Assembly: GCA_963715055.1 (NCBI GenBank)
Contig: CAVQRB010000018.1
Span: 186,001 to 250,000 of the forward strand
Direction: 5' to 3'
DNA: 64,000 nucleotides
Source of the DNA: CAVQRB01 sp963715055
Lineage (GTDB): Bacteria; Pseudomonadota; Alphaproteobacteria; Rhodobacterales; Rhodobacteraceae
Part shown: piece after piece, positions 52,575-61,017 of the stretch
Numbering within the stretch: the first letter of the stretch is position 1
Layout: each line of letters starts with the position of its first letter
Translations under genes and position numbers: made by a program
The notes under the pieces: model-generated
Told to the model about the DNA's origin: nothing
Databases searched by the model: none
What the model saw: the letters and a program-made list of their open reading frames with translations, nothing else

Positions 52575-53912
52575 TTACTTTCCGGGTCCGATGGCCGACA
52601 GTCCCTTGAGGATATCGATGGCATAGGCCAACTGATAGTCCTCCTCGCGGAGTGCCGCCGCCGCTTCCGCCTTGGCACGATCCGCCTCGATCTGCTTGAT
52701 CTCGTCTTCCGACAGGCTGTCGTTGTTCAGGCTGCCGCGCAGATCGGCTTCCGAGCGCGACGGACGCGTGGTCTCCTCCTCTTCGGTTTCAGCTTCCGGC
52801 GCACGACGCGGCTGTTCCACGACGATATCCGGCGAGACGCCGAGCGACTGGATCGATCGCCCGGACGGCGTGTAATACCGCGCCGTGGTCAGGCGCATCC
52901 CGCCATCATTGCCCAGCGGCATGACCGTTTGCACGGAGCCCTTGCCGAAGCTTTTGGTGCCGACGACGATCGCGCGGCGGTGATCCTGCAAGGCGCCCGC
53001 CACGATTTCGGAAGCCGATGCCGACCCGCCGTTGATCAGTACAACGATAGGCTTGCCTTCCGCCAGATCGCCCGCCGTCGCATTGAAGCGTTCGCCGTCC
53101 TGAACCTGCCGACCCCGGGTACTGACGATTTCGCCCTCGTCGAGGAAGGCGTCCGAGACCTTTATGGCCTGGGTCAGCAGACCGCCGGGGTTGTTGCGCA
53201 GGTCTACGACGACACCATTGACCTTGTCGATCCCGCCAGCGGCTTCGATCTGCTCCTTGAGACCTGCTTCGAGGTTCTCATAGGTCTGGTCGTTGAAGGT
53301 GGTAACGCGCAACACAACGGTATCGCCCTGCAGCCGTGTCCGCACGGCGGTGAGCTTGATGGTGTCGCGGATGATCGACACATCGAATGGTTCCAGCTCG
53401 CCTTCACGTACGACGGTGATCACGATCTCCGATCCGACCGGACCACGCATCAAGTTGACCGCCTCATCAAGCGTGAGGCCCAGAACGGAATCGCCATCCA
53501 CGTGGGTGATGAAGTCACCGGCCTCGATACCGGCTTCTTCTGCCGGCGTGCCATCGATGGGAGAGACCACTTTCACGAAGCCTTCTTCCTGCGTGACCTC
53601 AATGCCGAGACCGCCGAATTCGCCGCGCGTCTGCACCCGCATCTGCGCCGCATCATCAGGCGAGAGATAGCTCGAATGGGGATCCAGGGAGGTCAGCATG
53701 CCGTTGATCGCCGCCTCGATCAGTTCCTTGGCGTCCACTTCCTCGACATACTGCGCCCGGATCCGCTCGAAGATGTCGCCGAAGAGATCAAGCTGTTCGT
53801 AGACACTGCTGGACTTGGCCGCTTCCTGCGCGAGCAGCGGGCCGGCAATCTGCGTCGATGCGATCACCCCGGCCAGGGTACCGGCTGCCGCCGCAATAGC
53901 AAATTTTTTCAT
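52575..53912 (-). CDS. ctpA: Carboxy-terminal processing protease CtpA (S41)
   Basis: Periplasmic serine protease of 445 residues that trims envelope proteins. N-terminal signal or anchor (FAIAAAAGTLAGVIASTQIAGPLLAQ), a PDZ domain (about 85-170: GGLGIEVTQEEGFVKVVSPIDG) and the S41 catalytic core with Ser in NGGSASASEIVAGAL and Lys in VVGTKSFGKGSVQ. The acidic, alanine-rich tail is typical of the alphaproteobacterial type. It follows envC by eight bases in the gpmI-envC-ctpA operon. Confidence 0.94.
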   Translation of the reverse strand: MKKFAIAAAAGTLAGVIASTQIAGPLLAQEAAKSSSVYEQLDLFGDIFERIRAQYVEEVDAKELIEAAINGMLTSLDPHSSYLSPDDAAQMRVQTRGEFGGLGIEVTQEEGFVKVVSPIDGTPAEEAGIEAGDFITHVDGDSVLGLTLDEAVNLMRGPVGSEIVITVVREGELEPFDVSIIRDTIKLTAVRTRLQGDTVVLRVTTFNDQTYENLEAGLKEQIEAAGGIDKVNGVVVDLRNNPGGLLTQAIKVSDAFLDEGEIVSTRGRQVQDGERFNATAGDLAEGKPIVVLINGGSASASEIVAGALQDHRRAIVVGTKSFGKGSVQTVMPLGNDGGMRLTTARYYTPSGRSIQSLGVSPDIVVEQPRRAPEAETEEEETTRPSRSEADLRGSLNNDSLSEDEIKQIEADRAKAEAAAALREEDYQLAYAIDILKGLSAIGPGK

Positions 53913-53920
53913 CTCGATCT

Positions 53921-55051
53921 CTATCCATCCTTGTCGGTTCGAAACCAGAGGCTCGGGTCCTCGGGCGAGTTGTCCTGTCTTACCTCTATATAGAGCGTTT
54001 CCGTCAGGTCTCCGCCAGTGTCATCACCATCTGTTGACAAGGCGGACGGGTTTTCGGGCTCTTCACCGCCCATAAGCCCCAGCGGACTGCCCGCGTCAAT
54101 GACTTCACCGGCCACACCGTAAACGCGATCCAGCCCGGCAAGGATGAAAAGCACCCGCGCCTGCGGTTCCAGAATCACCACTTCGCCGAGATCGAGCAGC
54201 GGGCCGGTGTAGCGGATCGTGGCGCTCGTGGGGCTGGCGACGAGCGCCTTGGGCCGCGTCGCCATGAGGATGCCCGGCCGCGCGATGCCCGCCGCATCCG
54301 CCTCTCCCGACCGGCGCAGGACGACACCCTGAACCGGATAGGACAGGTTTCCCTTTTCCTCCGCGAGGCGCGCCGGCGTGGCGGACTTGCGGGCCACGGC
54401 CACGCGATCAAGGCCATCGGCGAATTGCGCCAGCGTGTCCGAAGAGGCGACGAGAATGGCCTCCCGTACCGGGTCGTTGGTGAACCGTGTTGGCAAGTCG
54501 GTCCTTTCGGCGATTGCCTGGTTGAGGGCGGAGCGGGCCTCCTGGACTTCCGCCAGCCCCGCCTCCAGTCGCGACAGCGCCTCCGCCTGCAAGGCCTGCA
54601 ATGTCTGGATGCGCATGAGATCGTCGCGCAATTGCGCAGCTTCACCGTTCAGCACCGGGGTCACATCGGACAGGAGCATCGCCGCCCGCGCCGAACCGAC
54701 GGCACCGGCGGGATGCAGGAAGATCACCGGTGACGGTTCTTCGCCAAGCCGCATCAGCGCAGTGAGCAAAGCCGCAATCTCCGCGTCCCTGCCTCGCAAC
54801 GCCGCCGCGAGGTCCGATTGCTCCCGGTCAGCCGCACGAATGCCGCTGCGCAAGGCACTCAGGCCAGCCTCATAGGCCTGCACGGTCTCGGTCAAGGCGC
54901 GCACCCGATCGCGGGCAGACCCCGAGGAGGCAAGCCGCTCAGCCGCACGCTCCAGAAGCACCTGTGCAGCCCGCGCATCCTCCGCAGGATCGCTCTGCGC
55001 AAAGGTCGAAAAAGGCACTAACAAAGCCAGAACCAGTAAAATACGCCTCAT
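53921..55051 (-). CDS. envC: Murein hydrolase activator EnvC-like (degenerate LytM)
   Basis: Periplasmic coiled-coil protein of 376 residues. Signal peptide (ILLVLALLVPFSTFAQS), long coiled-coil region (about 30-205, VLLERAAERLASSG onward), then an M23/LytM-like domain (about 240-370). Zinc ligands are missing: the first His/Asp segment reads AAGIARPGILMA and the usual HLHFE reads LYIEVRQD. This matches EnvC, which does not cut peptidoglycan itself but activates amidases during cell separation. ATGA overlap with gpmI. Confidence 0.9.
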   Translation of the reverse strand: MRRILLVLALLVPFSTFAQSDPAEDARAAQVLLERAAERLASSGSARDRVRALTETVQAYEAGLSALRSGIRAADREQSDLAAALRGRDAEIAALLTALMRLGEEPSPVIFLHPAGAVGSARAAMLLSDVTPVLNGEAAQLRDDLMRIQTLQALQAEALSRLEAGLAEVQEARSALNQAIAERTDLPTRFTNDPVREAILVASSDTLAQFADGLDRVAVARKSATPARLAEEKGNLSYPVQGVVLRRSGEADAAGIARPGILMATRPKALVASPTSATIRYTGPLLDLGEVVILEPQARVLFILAGLDRVYGVAGEVIDAGSPLGLMGGEEPENPSALSTDGDDTGGDLTETLYIEVRQDNSPEDPSLWFRTDKDG

Positions 55052-56565
55052 GACAGCAAGGACTCGCCGGTCATCTCGGCAGGTTTTTCAAGCTGCATCA
55101 AGGCAAGAACCGTCGGCGCAAGATCGGCCAACCGCCCGGGCCGCAAATGCGCTCCTTCCCCCGCACCATAAACCACCACCGGCACCGGGTTCAGCGTATG
55201 CGCGGTGTGCGGGCCACCGGTTTCGGGATCGATCATCACATCGCAATTGCCGTGATCCGCCGTCACGATCATTGCCCCACCCGCTTTCCGCAAGGCTTGC
55301 AGTGTCCGGCCCAGCCCCTGATCCACGGTTTCGCAGGCCTTGATCGCCGCATCGAGATCGCCGGTATGGCCCACCATATCCGGGTTGGCGTAATTGACCA
55401 CTATCAGGTCGTAGCCCTCACCGATCGCCGCCACCAGGGCATCCGTCACTTCACCCGCCGACATCTCCGGTTGCAAATCATAAGTGGCGACATCGGGTGA
55501 TCTCGGCATCTTTCGGTCTTCGCCCCGGAAGGAAACCTCCTCACCACCGTTGAGGAAAAACGTCACATGCGGGTATTTCTCCGTCTCCGCGAGGCGGAAC
55601 TGGCGCAGACCCTTCTGCGCAACCCAATCGCCCAGCGTGTTCACGATCTCGGGCTTTGGATACATCGTGGTCATATAAGCTGCATGTGCTTCGGAATACT
55701 GCGCCATGCCCATGATGGCCGCCCAGGCCGGCCGCTTGCCGGTCTCGAAAGCGTCGAAGGCCGGATCGCCAAGCGCCGCCATGATCTCCCGCGCCCGGTC
55801 CGCCCGGAAATTGAGACAGAAGATGCCGTCACCATCGCGGGCGCCGTCATACTCTCCAATGACCGTCGGCACGATGAACTCGTCGTTCTCGCCCCGGGCA
55901 TAGGCCTTCTCGACCGCCTCGGCGGGTGTCGCGGCTGTTTCGCCCTTCGCCCCGACGAAGGCGGCGTAGGCCTTCGCGACACGGTCCCAACGGTTATCGC
56001 GATCCATTGCGAAGTACCGCCCGGTGACCGTCACCACGCGCACGGCGTCCGGCAGTCCCGCCATAAGCGTCTCGAAATAACCAAGTGCCGATTTCGGGCT
56101 GACATCCCGACCGTCCGTCAGGGCATGGATCACCACCGGCACGCCGGCATTGTCGAGGGCGTGGGCAGCGGCGATCATATGACTGATATGGCCGTGCACC
56201 CCTCCGTCGGAGGCGACGCCCAGCAGATGCGCTGTCCCGCCGCTGGCTTTCAGTACAGTAATGAAGTCTCTGAGCGGGGGGTTCATGGCGAAACTGCCCT
56301 CCTCGATGGCCAGATCGATCTGCCCGAGATCCATGGCGACCACCCGTCCCGCACCGATGTTGGTATGCCCCACTTCCGAGTTGCCCATCTGCCCTCGCGG
56401 CAGACCCACATCCGGCCCGTGAGTGATGAGCGTGGCGTGCGGGCAGGTTGCCATCAAATGATCCATCGTCGGTGTATGTGCCAGAAGCGGCGCATTGCCT
56501 TCGCGGCGCTCGCTCAAGCCCCAGCCATCCAGAATGCACAATACCACCGGTTTTGGCGCGCTCAT
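55048..56565 (-). CDS. gpmI: 2,3-bisphosphoglycerate-independent phosphoglycerate mutase
   Basis: Glycolytic enzyme interconverting 3- and 2-phosphoglycerate, dependent on Mn/Co. The 505-residue protein has VVLCILDGWGLSERREGNA at the start, the phosphorylated serine in QMGNSEVGHTNIGAGR near 62, the phosphatase-like AHALTDGRDVSPKSA region and C-terminal metal ligands in TADHGNCDVM and HTAHTLNPVP. First gene of the gpmI-envC-ctpA operon. Confidence 0.95.
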   Translation of the reverse strand: MSAPKPVVLCILDGWGLSERREGNAPLLAHTPTMDHLMATCPHATLITHGPDVGLPRGQMGNSEVGHTNIGAGRVVAMDLGQIDLAIEEGSFAMNPPLRDFITVLKASGGTAHLLGVASDGGVHGHISHMIAAAHALDNAGVPVVIHALTDGRDVSPKSALGYFETLMAGLPDAVRVVTVTGRYFAMDRDNRWDRVAKAYAAFVGAKGETAATPAEAVEKAYARGENDEFIVPTVIGEYDGARDGDGIFCLNFRADRAREIMAALGDPAFDAFETGKRPAWAAIMGMAQYSEAHAAYMTTMYPKPEIVNTLGDWVAQKGLRQFRLAETEKYPHVTFFLNGGEEVSFRGEDRKMPRSPDVATYDLQPEMSAGEVTDALVAAIGEGYDLIVVNYANPDMVGHTGDLDAAIKACETVDQGLGRTLQALRKAGGAMIVTADHGNCDVMIDPETGGPHTAHTLNPVPVVVYGAGEGAHLRPGRLADLAPTVLALMQLEKPAEMTGESLLS

Positions 56566-56640
56566 CTGCTCGTCTCCCTTGATAGGATTTGTCGCCTTTT
56601 AGACCTTCGCACGAAAAGGGTGAACCTCTTTCCGCCCATC

Positions 56641-56675
56641 GGCTTCTTTTGGCCTCAAATATCCCCGCCGGAGGC
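56641..56675 (-). repeat. Gene-end motif overlapping the dnaE2 stop
   Basis: On the minus strand the sequence reads CCTCCGGCGGGGATATTTGA followed by GGCCAAAAGAAG. I recall very similar CCGGCGGG-ATATTT elements as common repeats at gene ends in Rhodobacterales. The TGA of the dnaE2 frame lies inside it. Family assignment is from memory, not from a search. Confidence 0.45.
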
Positions 56676-59577
56676 ACGGACCGGGTTCGGGGTGAGCCGG
56701 TGGCGCAGGAGTGCCAGGGGATGCGCCTTGAGCGTCAGCCGCAGGGCGACATAATCCTCGACCACCTCCTCGCCGAGGCTCATCTGCGGCAGCAGCGCCG
56801 CAGGCTCGTCAATGGCCTCGCCGTCGATGTCCCCGGCAAAAAGCGGCAGGGGCGCGCCCGGCACCAGCGCCTTGGCCTCCCAGAGTGCTTCGCGCCGGTT
56901 CAGACCGATGCCGGCAAAGACATCCGCCTCCGCCAGACGCGCCACCATCGCCGGCGCGAGCCCGGCCCGCCGCCAGACATCGCGCACGGAACGATAGCCA
57001 TTGCCCCGCGCCGCCGTGAGCCAGCTTGCGTCCTCCTCCGACAGTCCCTTGATCTGCCGGAACCCCAAGCGAAGCGCCAGTCCGCCCTGCCCATCGGGCT
57101 CCATCGTATTGTCCCAGAAACTGGCGTTGATGCAGACGGGCCGCACCTCGACCCCATGCTCGCGCGCATCCCGCACGATCTGCGCGGGAGCATAGAACCC
57201 CATCGGCTGCGAATTGAGCAGCGCACAGGCGAAAATCCCCGGATGATGGCATTTGAGCCAGCTCGAGGCATAGACCAGAAGCGCGAAACTCGCCGCATGA
57301 CTCTCGGGGAAACCATAGGAACCGAAGCCCTCGATCTGGGAAAAACACCGCTCCGCAAAGTCTCTGTCATAGCCTTTTTGCGCCATACCGCGCAGGAAGA
57401 GCGTACGGAACTCACTGACGTTGCCATGCTTCTTGAACGTCGCGAGCGAACGTCGCAGACGGTCCGCCTGATCAGGCGTGAAACCCGCACCGACGATGGC
57501 GATCTGCATCGCCTGCTCCTGAAACAGCGGTACCCCCAGCGTCTTGCCCAGCACGGCACCCAACTCGTCCGAGGGGAAGGAGACCTCTTCCTCGCCATTC
57601 CTGCGCCGGATGTAGGGATGCACCATATCGCCCTGGATGGGGCCGGGGCGGATGATCGCCACCTCGATCACCAGATCGTAGAAAGCATCGCGGACGCATC
57701 CGCGGCAGGAAATTCATCTGCGCACGGCTCTCCACCTGGAAGACCCCGATACTGTCGGCTTCGCAGAGCATGTCGTACACCGCGGGATCCTCGGGCGGCA
57801 GGCTGGCCAGTGTGTGGCTGACCCGATGGTGCATCTGCAAGAGATCGAAGGCCTTGCGGATGCAGGTCAACATCCCAAGGCTCAGCACATCCACCTTGAG
57901 GATGCCCAGAGCCTCGATGTCATCCTTGTCCCAGCAGATCACGGTGCGCCCTTCCATCGTCGCGTTCTCGATGGGGACAAGTGCGTCGAGCCGCCCTTCG
58001 GTGATGACGAAACCGCCTACATGCTGGCTGAGATGCCGCGGGAAACCGTCGATCTCATGAACCAGCGACAGGGTCTGTTGCAGACGTTTGTCGCCCGCAT
58101 CGAGGCCGATCTCGGCCATGCGTTCGGCCTCGATGCCCTTGGTGGAGAAGAACCCCCAGAGCTGGGAGGAGAGCGCCGAAATCGTATCCTCGGTCAGCCC
58201 CATGGCGCGCCCGACCTCGCGGATCGCGCGTTTGCCACGGTAATGTACCACCGTGGCGCAGAGCCCCGCGCGGTGCCGCCCGTAGCGCTCGTAGATGTGC
58301 TGGATCACCTCCTCGCGGCGCTCATGCTCGAAATCCACATCGATGTCGGGCGGCTCGTCGCGGGCCTCCGAGACGAAGCGTTCGAAAACCATCGTGCCGA
58401 TCTCGGGGCTGACGGAGGTCACCCCGAGACAGTAGCAGACCACGGAATTGGCCGCCGACCCCCGCCCCTGACAGAGGATGTCGCGCGACCGGGCGAAGGC
58501 CACGATGTCGCGCACGGTCAGGAAATAGGGCTCGTAGCGCAGCTTGGCGATCAGCGCCAGTTCATGCTCGAGAAGCCCATGCACCTTGTCGGACGCGCCG
58601 CCCGGATAACGCCATTTCAGCCCTTCGTAGGCCAGACGGCGCAGACGCTCGGTGGCGGTTTCCTCCTCCGTGCCTTCGGAAGGATACTCGTAGCGCAACT
58701 CGTCAAGCGAGAAATTCAGTCTCTGTGAAAGAGCATATGCCCGGTCCACCGCCTCCTCGAAACCCTTGAATAGGTGCCGCATCTCCACCTCCGACCGCAG
58801 GCGGGCCTCGCTGTTGGGCAGGGCGTCGCGGCCCAGATCGTCGACCCGTCGGCGCAAACGGATCGCGGTGATCACATCGGCGAGCTTGCGCCGCGACCCG
58901 TGATGCATCAGCGGCGCAGCACTGGCGAGCGTCGGCAGGCCGAGGCGATCCGCTGCTGCGGTGAGCCGGGTAAACCGCTCTGGATCACGCCCGTCGTAAC
59001 GCGGGGCGAGGCCCAGATGCATCTTGCCGGCAAAGCGGCGCGTCAGCCGTTCCGCCGTCTGCACCCATCCGCCCGCGCCGGGCGGCACCGCTTGTGCCTC
59101 TGGCCAGAGGATCAGCTGCAGCGCGCAGCCCCGTTCCAGAAGGTCCGCAAGCTGCAGATTGCAGGCTCCCTTTTCAGCCCGCAGCCTGCCTGTTGAAAGA
59201 ATGCGGCACAAAGCTCCCCAGCCCGCACGACTTTCCGGCAGCACCGTGATGGCGCAGGCATCGGTGAAAACCAGACGGGCGGCGGGGATCAGCCGGGGCG
59301 CGGCAGAGAACGCCGGGACTTGCCGCACCCCTCCCGGCGGCAAGGGAAGCGCCGGACCGATCTGCCCATGCGCCGCGTCCCACGCTTGCCGCTCACGCAC
59401 CTGCCGCGCGATCTCCCGCGCCCGGGCATGGGCCCGCACGATACCGGCAACCGAATTCTCATCGGCAATCGCGATCGCCTCCATCCCCAGCGCCGCCGCA
59501 CGGGACATGTATTCCTCGGGATGCGACGCACCGGTCAGGAAGGAGAAATTCGACGTGATGTTGAGTTCGATGAACAT
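56655..59577 (-). pseudogene. dnaE2: Error-prone DNA polymerase DnaE2 (ImuC), frameshifted and C-terminally short
   Basis: Alpha-type polymerase of the SOS mutasome. Residues 1-630 hold the PHP domain (FSFLTGASHPEEYMSRA), and the palm/fingers with RDILCQGRGSAANSVVCYCL and EPPDIDVDFEHERREEVIQ, then FQVESRAQMNFLPRMRP. A surplus base at 57681-57684 then breaks the frame; it resumes with VIEVAIIRPGPIQGDMVHPY, FGSYGFPESHAASFALLVYA and the helix-hairpin-helix region. The protein stops after LTLKAHPLALLRHRL, before the OB-fold domain usual in this family. About 973 residues in all. A LexA-like box precedes it. Confidence 0.85.
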
Positions 59578-59591
59578 TGCAGAGCCATTGT

Positions 59592-59606
59592 ATTCACCCT
59601 TTGTTC
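59592..59606 (-). promoter_or_regulatory. LexA-like box upstream of dnaE2
   Basis: ATTC (59592-59595), seven bases, GTTC (59603-59606); on the gene strand GAAC-N7-GAAT, one mismatch from the alphaproteobacterial LexA site. It lies 15 bases before the start codon and shares the flanking AATAAGAACAAA with the imuB box. Confidence 0.7.
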
Positions 59607-59704
59607 TTATTTGGAGTCCCTTTCGAATGCGCCGGAATTGGGTCGCCCAACCGCGCCCAAGTCAGTTTGAAGTGTAGACACCCAAGATGGAAAAGAATCA
59701 CGAA

Positions 59705-60172
59705 ATGCAAAAATTCAAAGCGTTAGAGAAAGATATCGTGCGTCATTGGCAAAATGGCGGCAAGTATGTGCATGGGCAGGTACCCGACCGCAGGATCTCC
59801 ACAGGCAAAGGCTCGCCCCGCCGCCATTGCCTGAAGGACCTGCCCGAGGGAGAGGAGATGCTGATTCTCGCCCATCGCCCTTTCGATGGTGTCCACGCCT
59901 ATGCCGAGACCGGCCCGATCTTCCTTTGCGCCGATCCTTGCACGCGCGGTGGCGGCAACAGTGAATTGCCCGACATCCTGACCACATCGCCCGACTACCT
60001 TGTCAAAGAGTATTCTGCCGATGAACGTATCGTCTACGGGACCAGCGAAGTGGTTGCCACGCCCGAAATCCAGTCAAAGATCGCAGATGTTTTCGCAAAC
60101 CCCGACGTGGCCTTCATCCATGTGAGGTCGACCCGCAACAACTGCTACCAGTTACGCATTGAGAGGAGCTGA
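59705..60172 (+). CDS. DUF1203 domain-containing protein
   Basis: A 155-residue cytoplasmic protein of the DUF1203 family: VRHWQNGGKYVHGQVPDRR, PRRHCLKDLPEGEEMLILAHRPF, AETGPIFLCADPC and the closing FIHVRSTRNNCYQLRIERS. Function unknown. I use the ATG at 59705, which fits the family N-terminus; an ATG at 59687 would add six residues. It is divergent from dnaE2, and the upstream region holds the LexA-like box. Confidence 0.82.
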   Translation: MQKFKALEKDIVRHWQNGGKYVHGQVPDRRISTGKGSPRRHCLKDLPEGEEMLILAHRPFDGVHAYAETGPIFLCADPCTRGGGNSELPDILTTSPDYLVKEYSADERIVYGTSEVVATPEIQSKIADVFANPDVAFIHVRSTRNNCYQLRIERS

Positions 60173-60239
60173 CCTACGGGCTTGCTCCCTGTGCGGGCTT
60201 TGGTCATAACAGGGCGCATCGGATCCGAAGGATGACCTC

Positions 60240-60419
60240 ATGACCCTGCCTGCGCCTGAAACCAAGATTGTCGAGATCTACCGGATCGCCTGCGATGGCG
60301 GCGAAGGTGCCTTGGGTCACCCGCGCGTTTGGCTGCAAATCCCCCAGGACACGGGCTGGGTCGAGTGCGGCTATTGCGACTGCAAGTATGTGCACAAGGA
60401 TTTCGAAGGCAAGGTCTGA
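60240..60419 (+). CDS. CHCC-type zinc finger domain-containing protein
   Basis: A 59-residue protein with the pattern IACDGGEGALGHPRVWLQI then WVECGYCDCKYV, giving Cys, His and two Cys zinc ligands. This is the zf-CHCC family, related to the NDUFS6 accessory subunit of respiratory complex I and widespread in alphaproteobacteria. AAGGATG precedes the ATG. It is short enough to be missed by automated calling. Its role here is inferred from the family. Confidence 0.85.
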   Translation: MTLPAPETKIVEIYRIACDGGEGALGHPRVWLQIPQDTGWVECGYCDCKYVHKDFEGKV

Positions 60420-60485
60420 CCCCTGCCCCATTGACGCCCCAAAGCTGAGCTATTCCCCCTCCGAGCTGACCCGGAGGACTGAAGA

Positions 60486-60938
60486 ATGGAAGCCCAGATC
60501 CGCAACATGCCCTGTTCCGTCGCCGCCACGGTTTTCGGAGCCCTTGGAATTTTCCTCGCGCTTTTCGTACTCTATGCCGGGCCATTCGCACCGCAGGCGG
60601 ATGTCGGCACCACCATCGGCGAGATCGCGGGCAACATGCGGGCCGCCGCCCTGCGCGCGGTCCAGGGGCTACCGCAGCCACAGGAGACCGTCGTCCGGCA
60701 GGTCTGGGACATTGACCGAATCCTGATGGCCGCAACCCCCGCTTTCGGCGTTTTTGGCCTGGTTCTGGGCATCGCCGCCTTCATCCGCCACGAGCCGAAA
60801 CGCGCCGCAGCCTGCGGCATCGCCATCAGTGCGGCGGCGATCTTCGTGCAGGTTTTCCTCATCAGCGTGCTGATCATCGCGGGTGTGATCCTTCTGGTCG
60901 GCATCATGCAGAACATGGAGTCGATCCTGGGCGGTTAG
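60486..60938 (+). CDS. Hypothetical membrane protein
   Basis: A 150-residue protein with three or four hydrophobic helices (about 12-34, 80-100, 108-145). The segment between the first two (residues 35-78) is soluble and probably periplasmic. GGAGG lies eight bases before the ATG. No family recognised. It sits between the CHCC zinc finger gene and polA on the same strand. Confidence 0.7.
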   Translation: MEAQIRNMPCSVAATVFGALGIFLALFVLYAGPFAPQADVGTTIGEIAGNMRAAALRAVQGLPQPQETVVRQVWDIDRILMAATPAFGVFGLVLGIAAFIRHEPKRAAACGIAISAAAIFVQVFLISVLIIAGVILLVGIMQNMESILGG

Positions 60939-60976
60939 CGTTGGGGCACCTCGCCGACTGTTCTGGACTTCCCGAA

Positions 60977-61004
60977 GGTGTCGCGCCATTTAGGCGGGGA
61001 CACC
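60977..61004 (+). promoter_or_regulatory. Hairpin abutting the polA ribosome-binding site
   Basis: GGTGTC (60977-60982) pairs with GACACC (60999-61004) and CGCC with GGCG inside, with a small internal bulge and a 5-base loop. The strong GGAGGA site follows at once (61005-61010), eight bases before the ATG. It could affect translation of polA. Confidence 0.4.
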
Positions 61005-61017
61005 GGAGGAGCATGCC

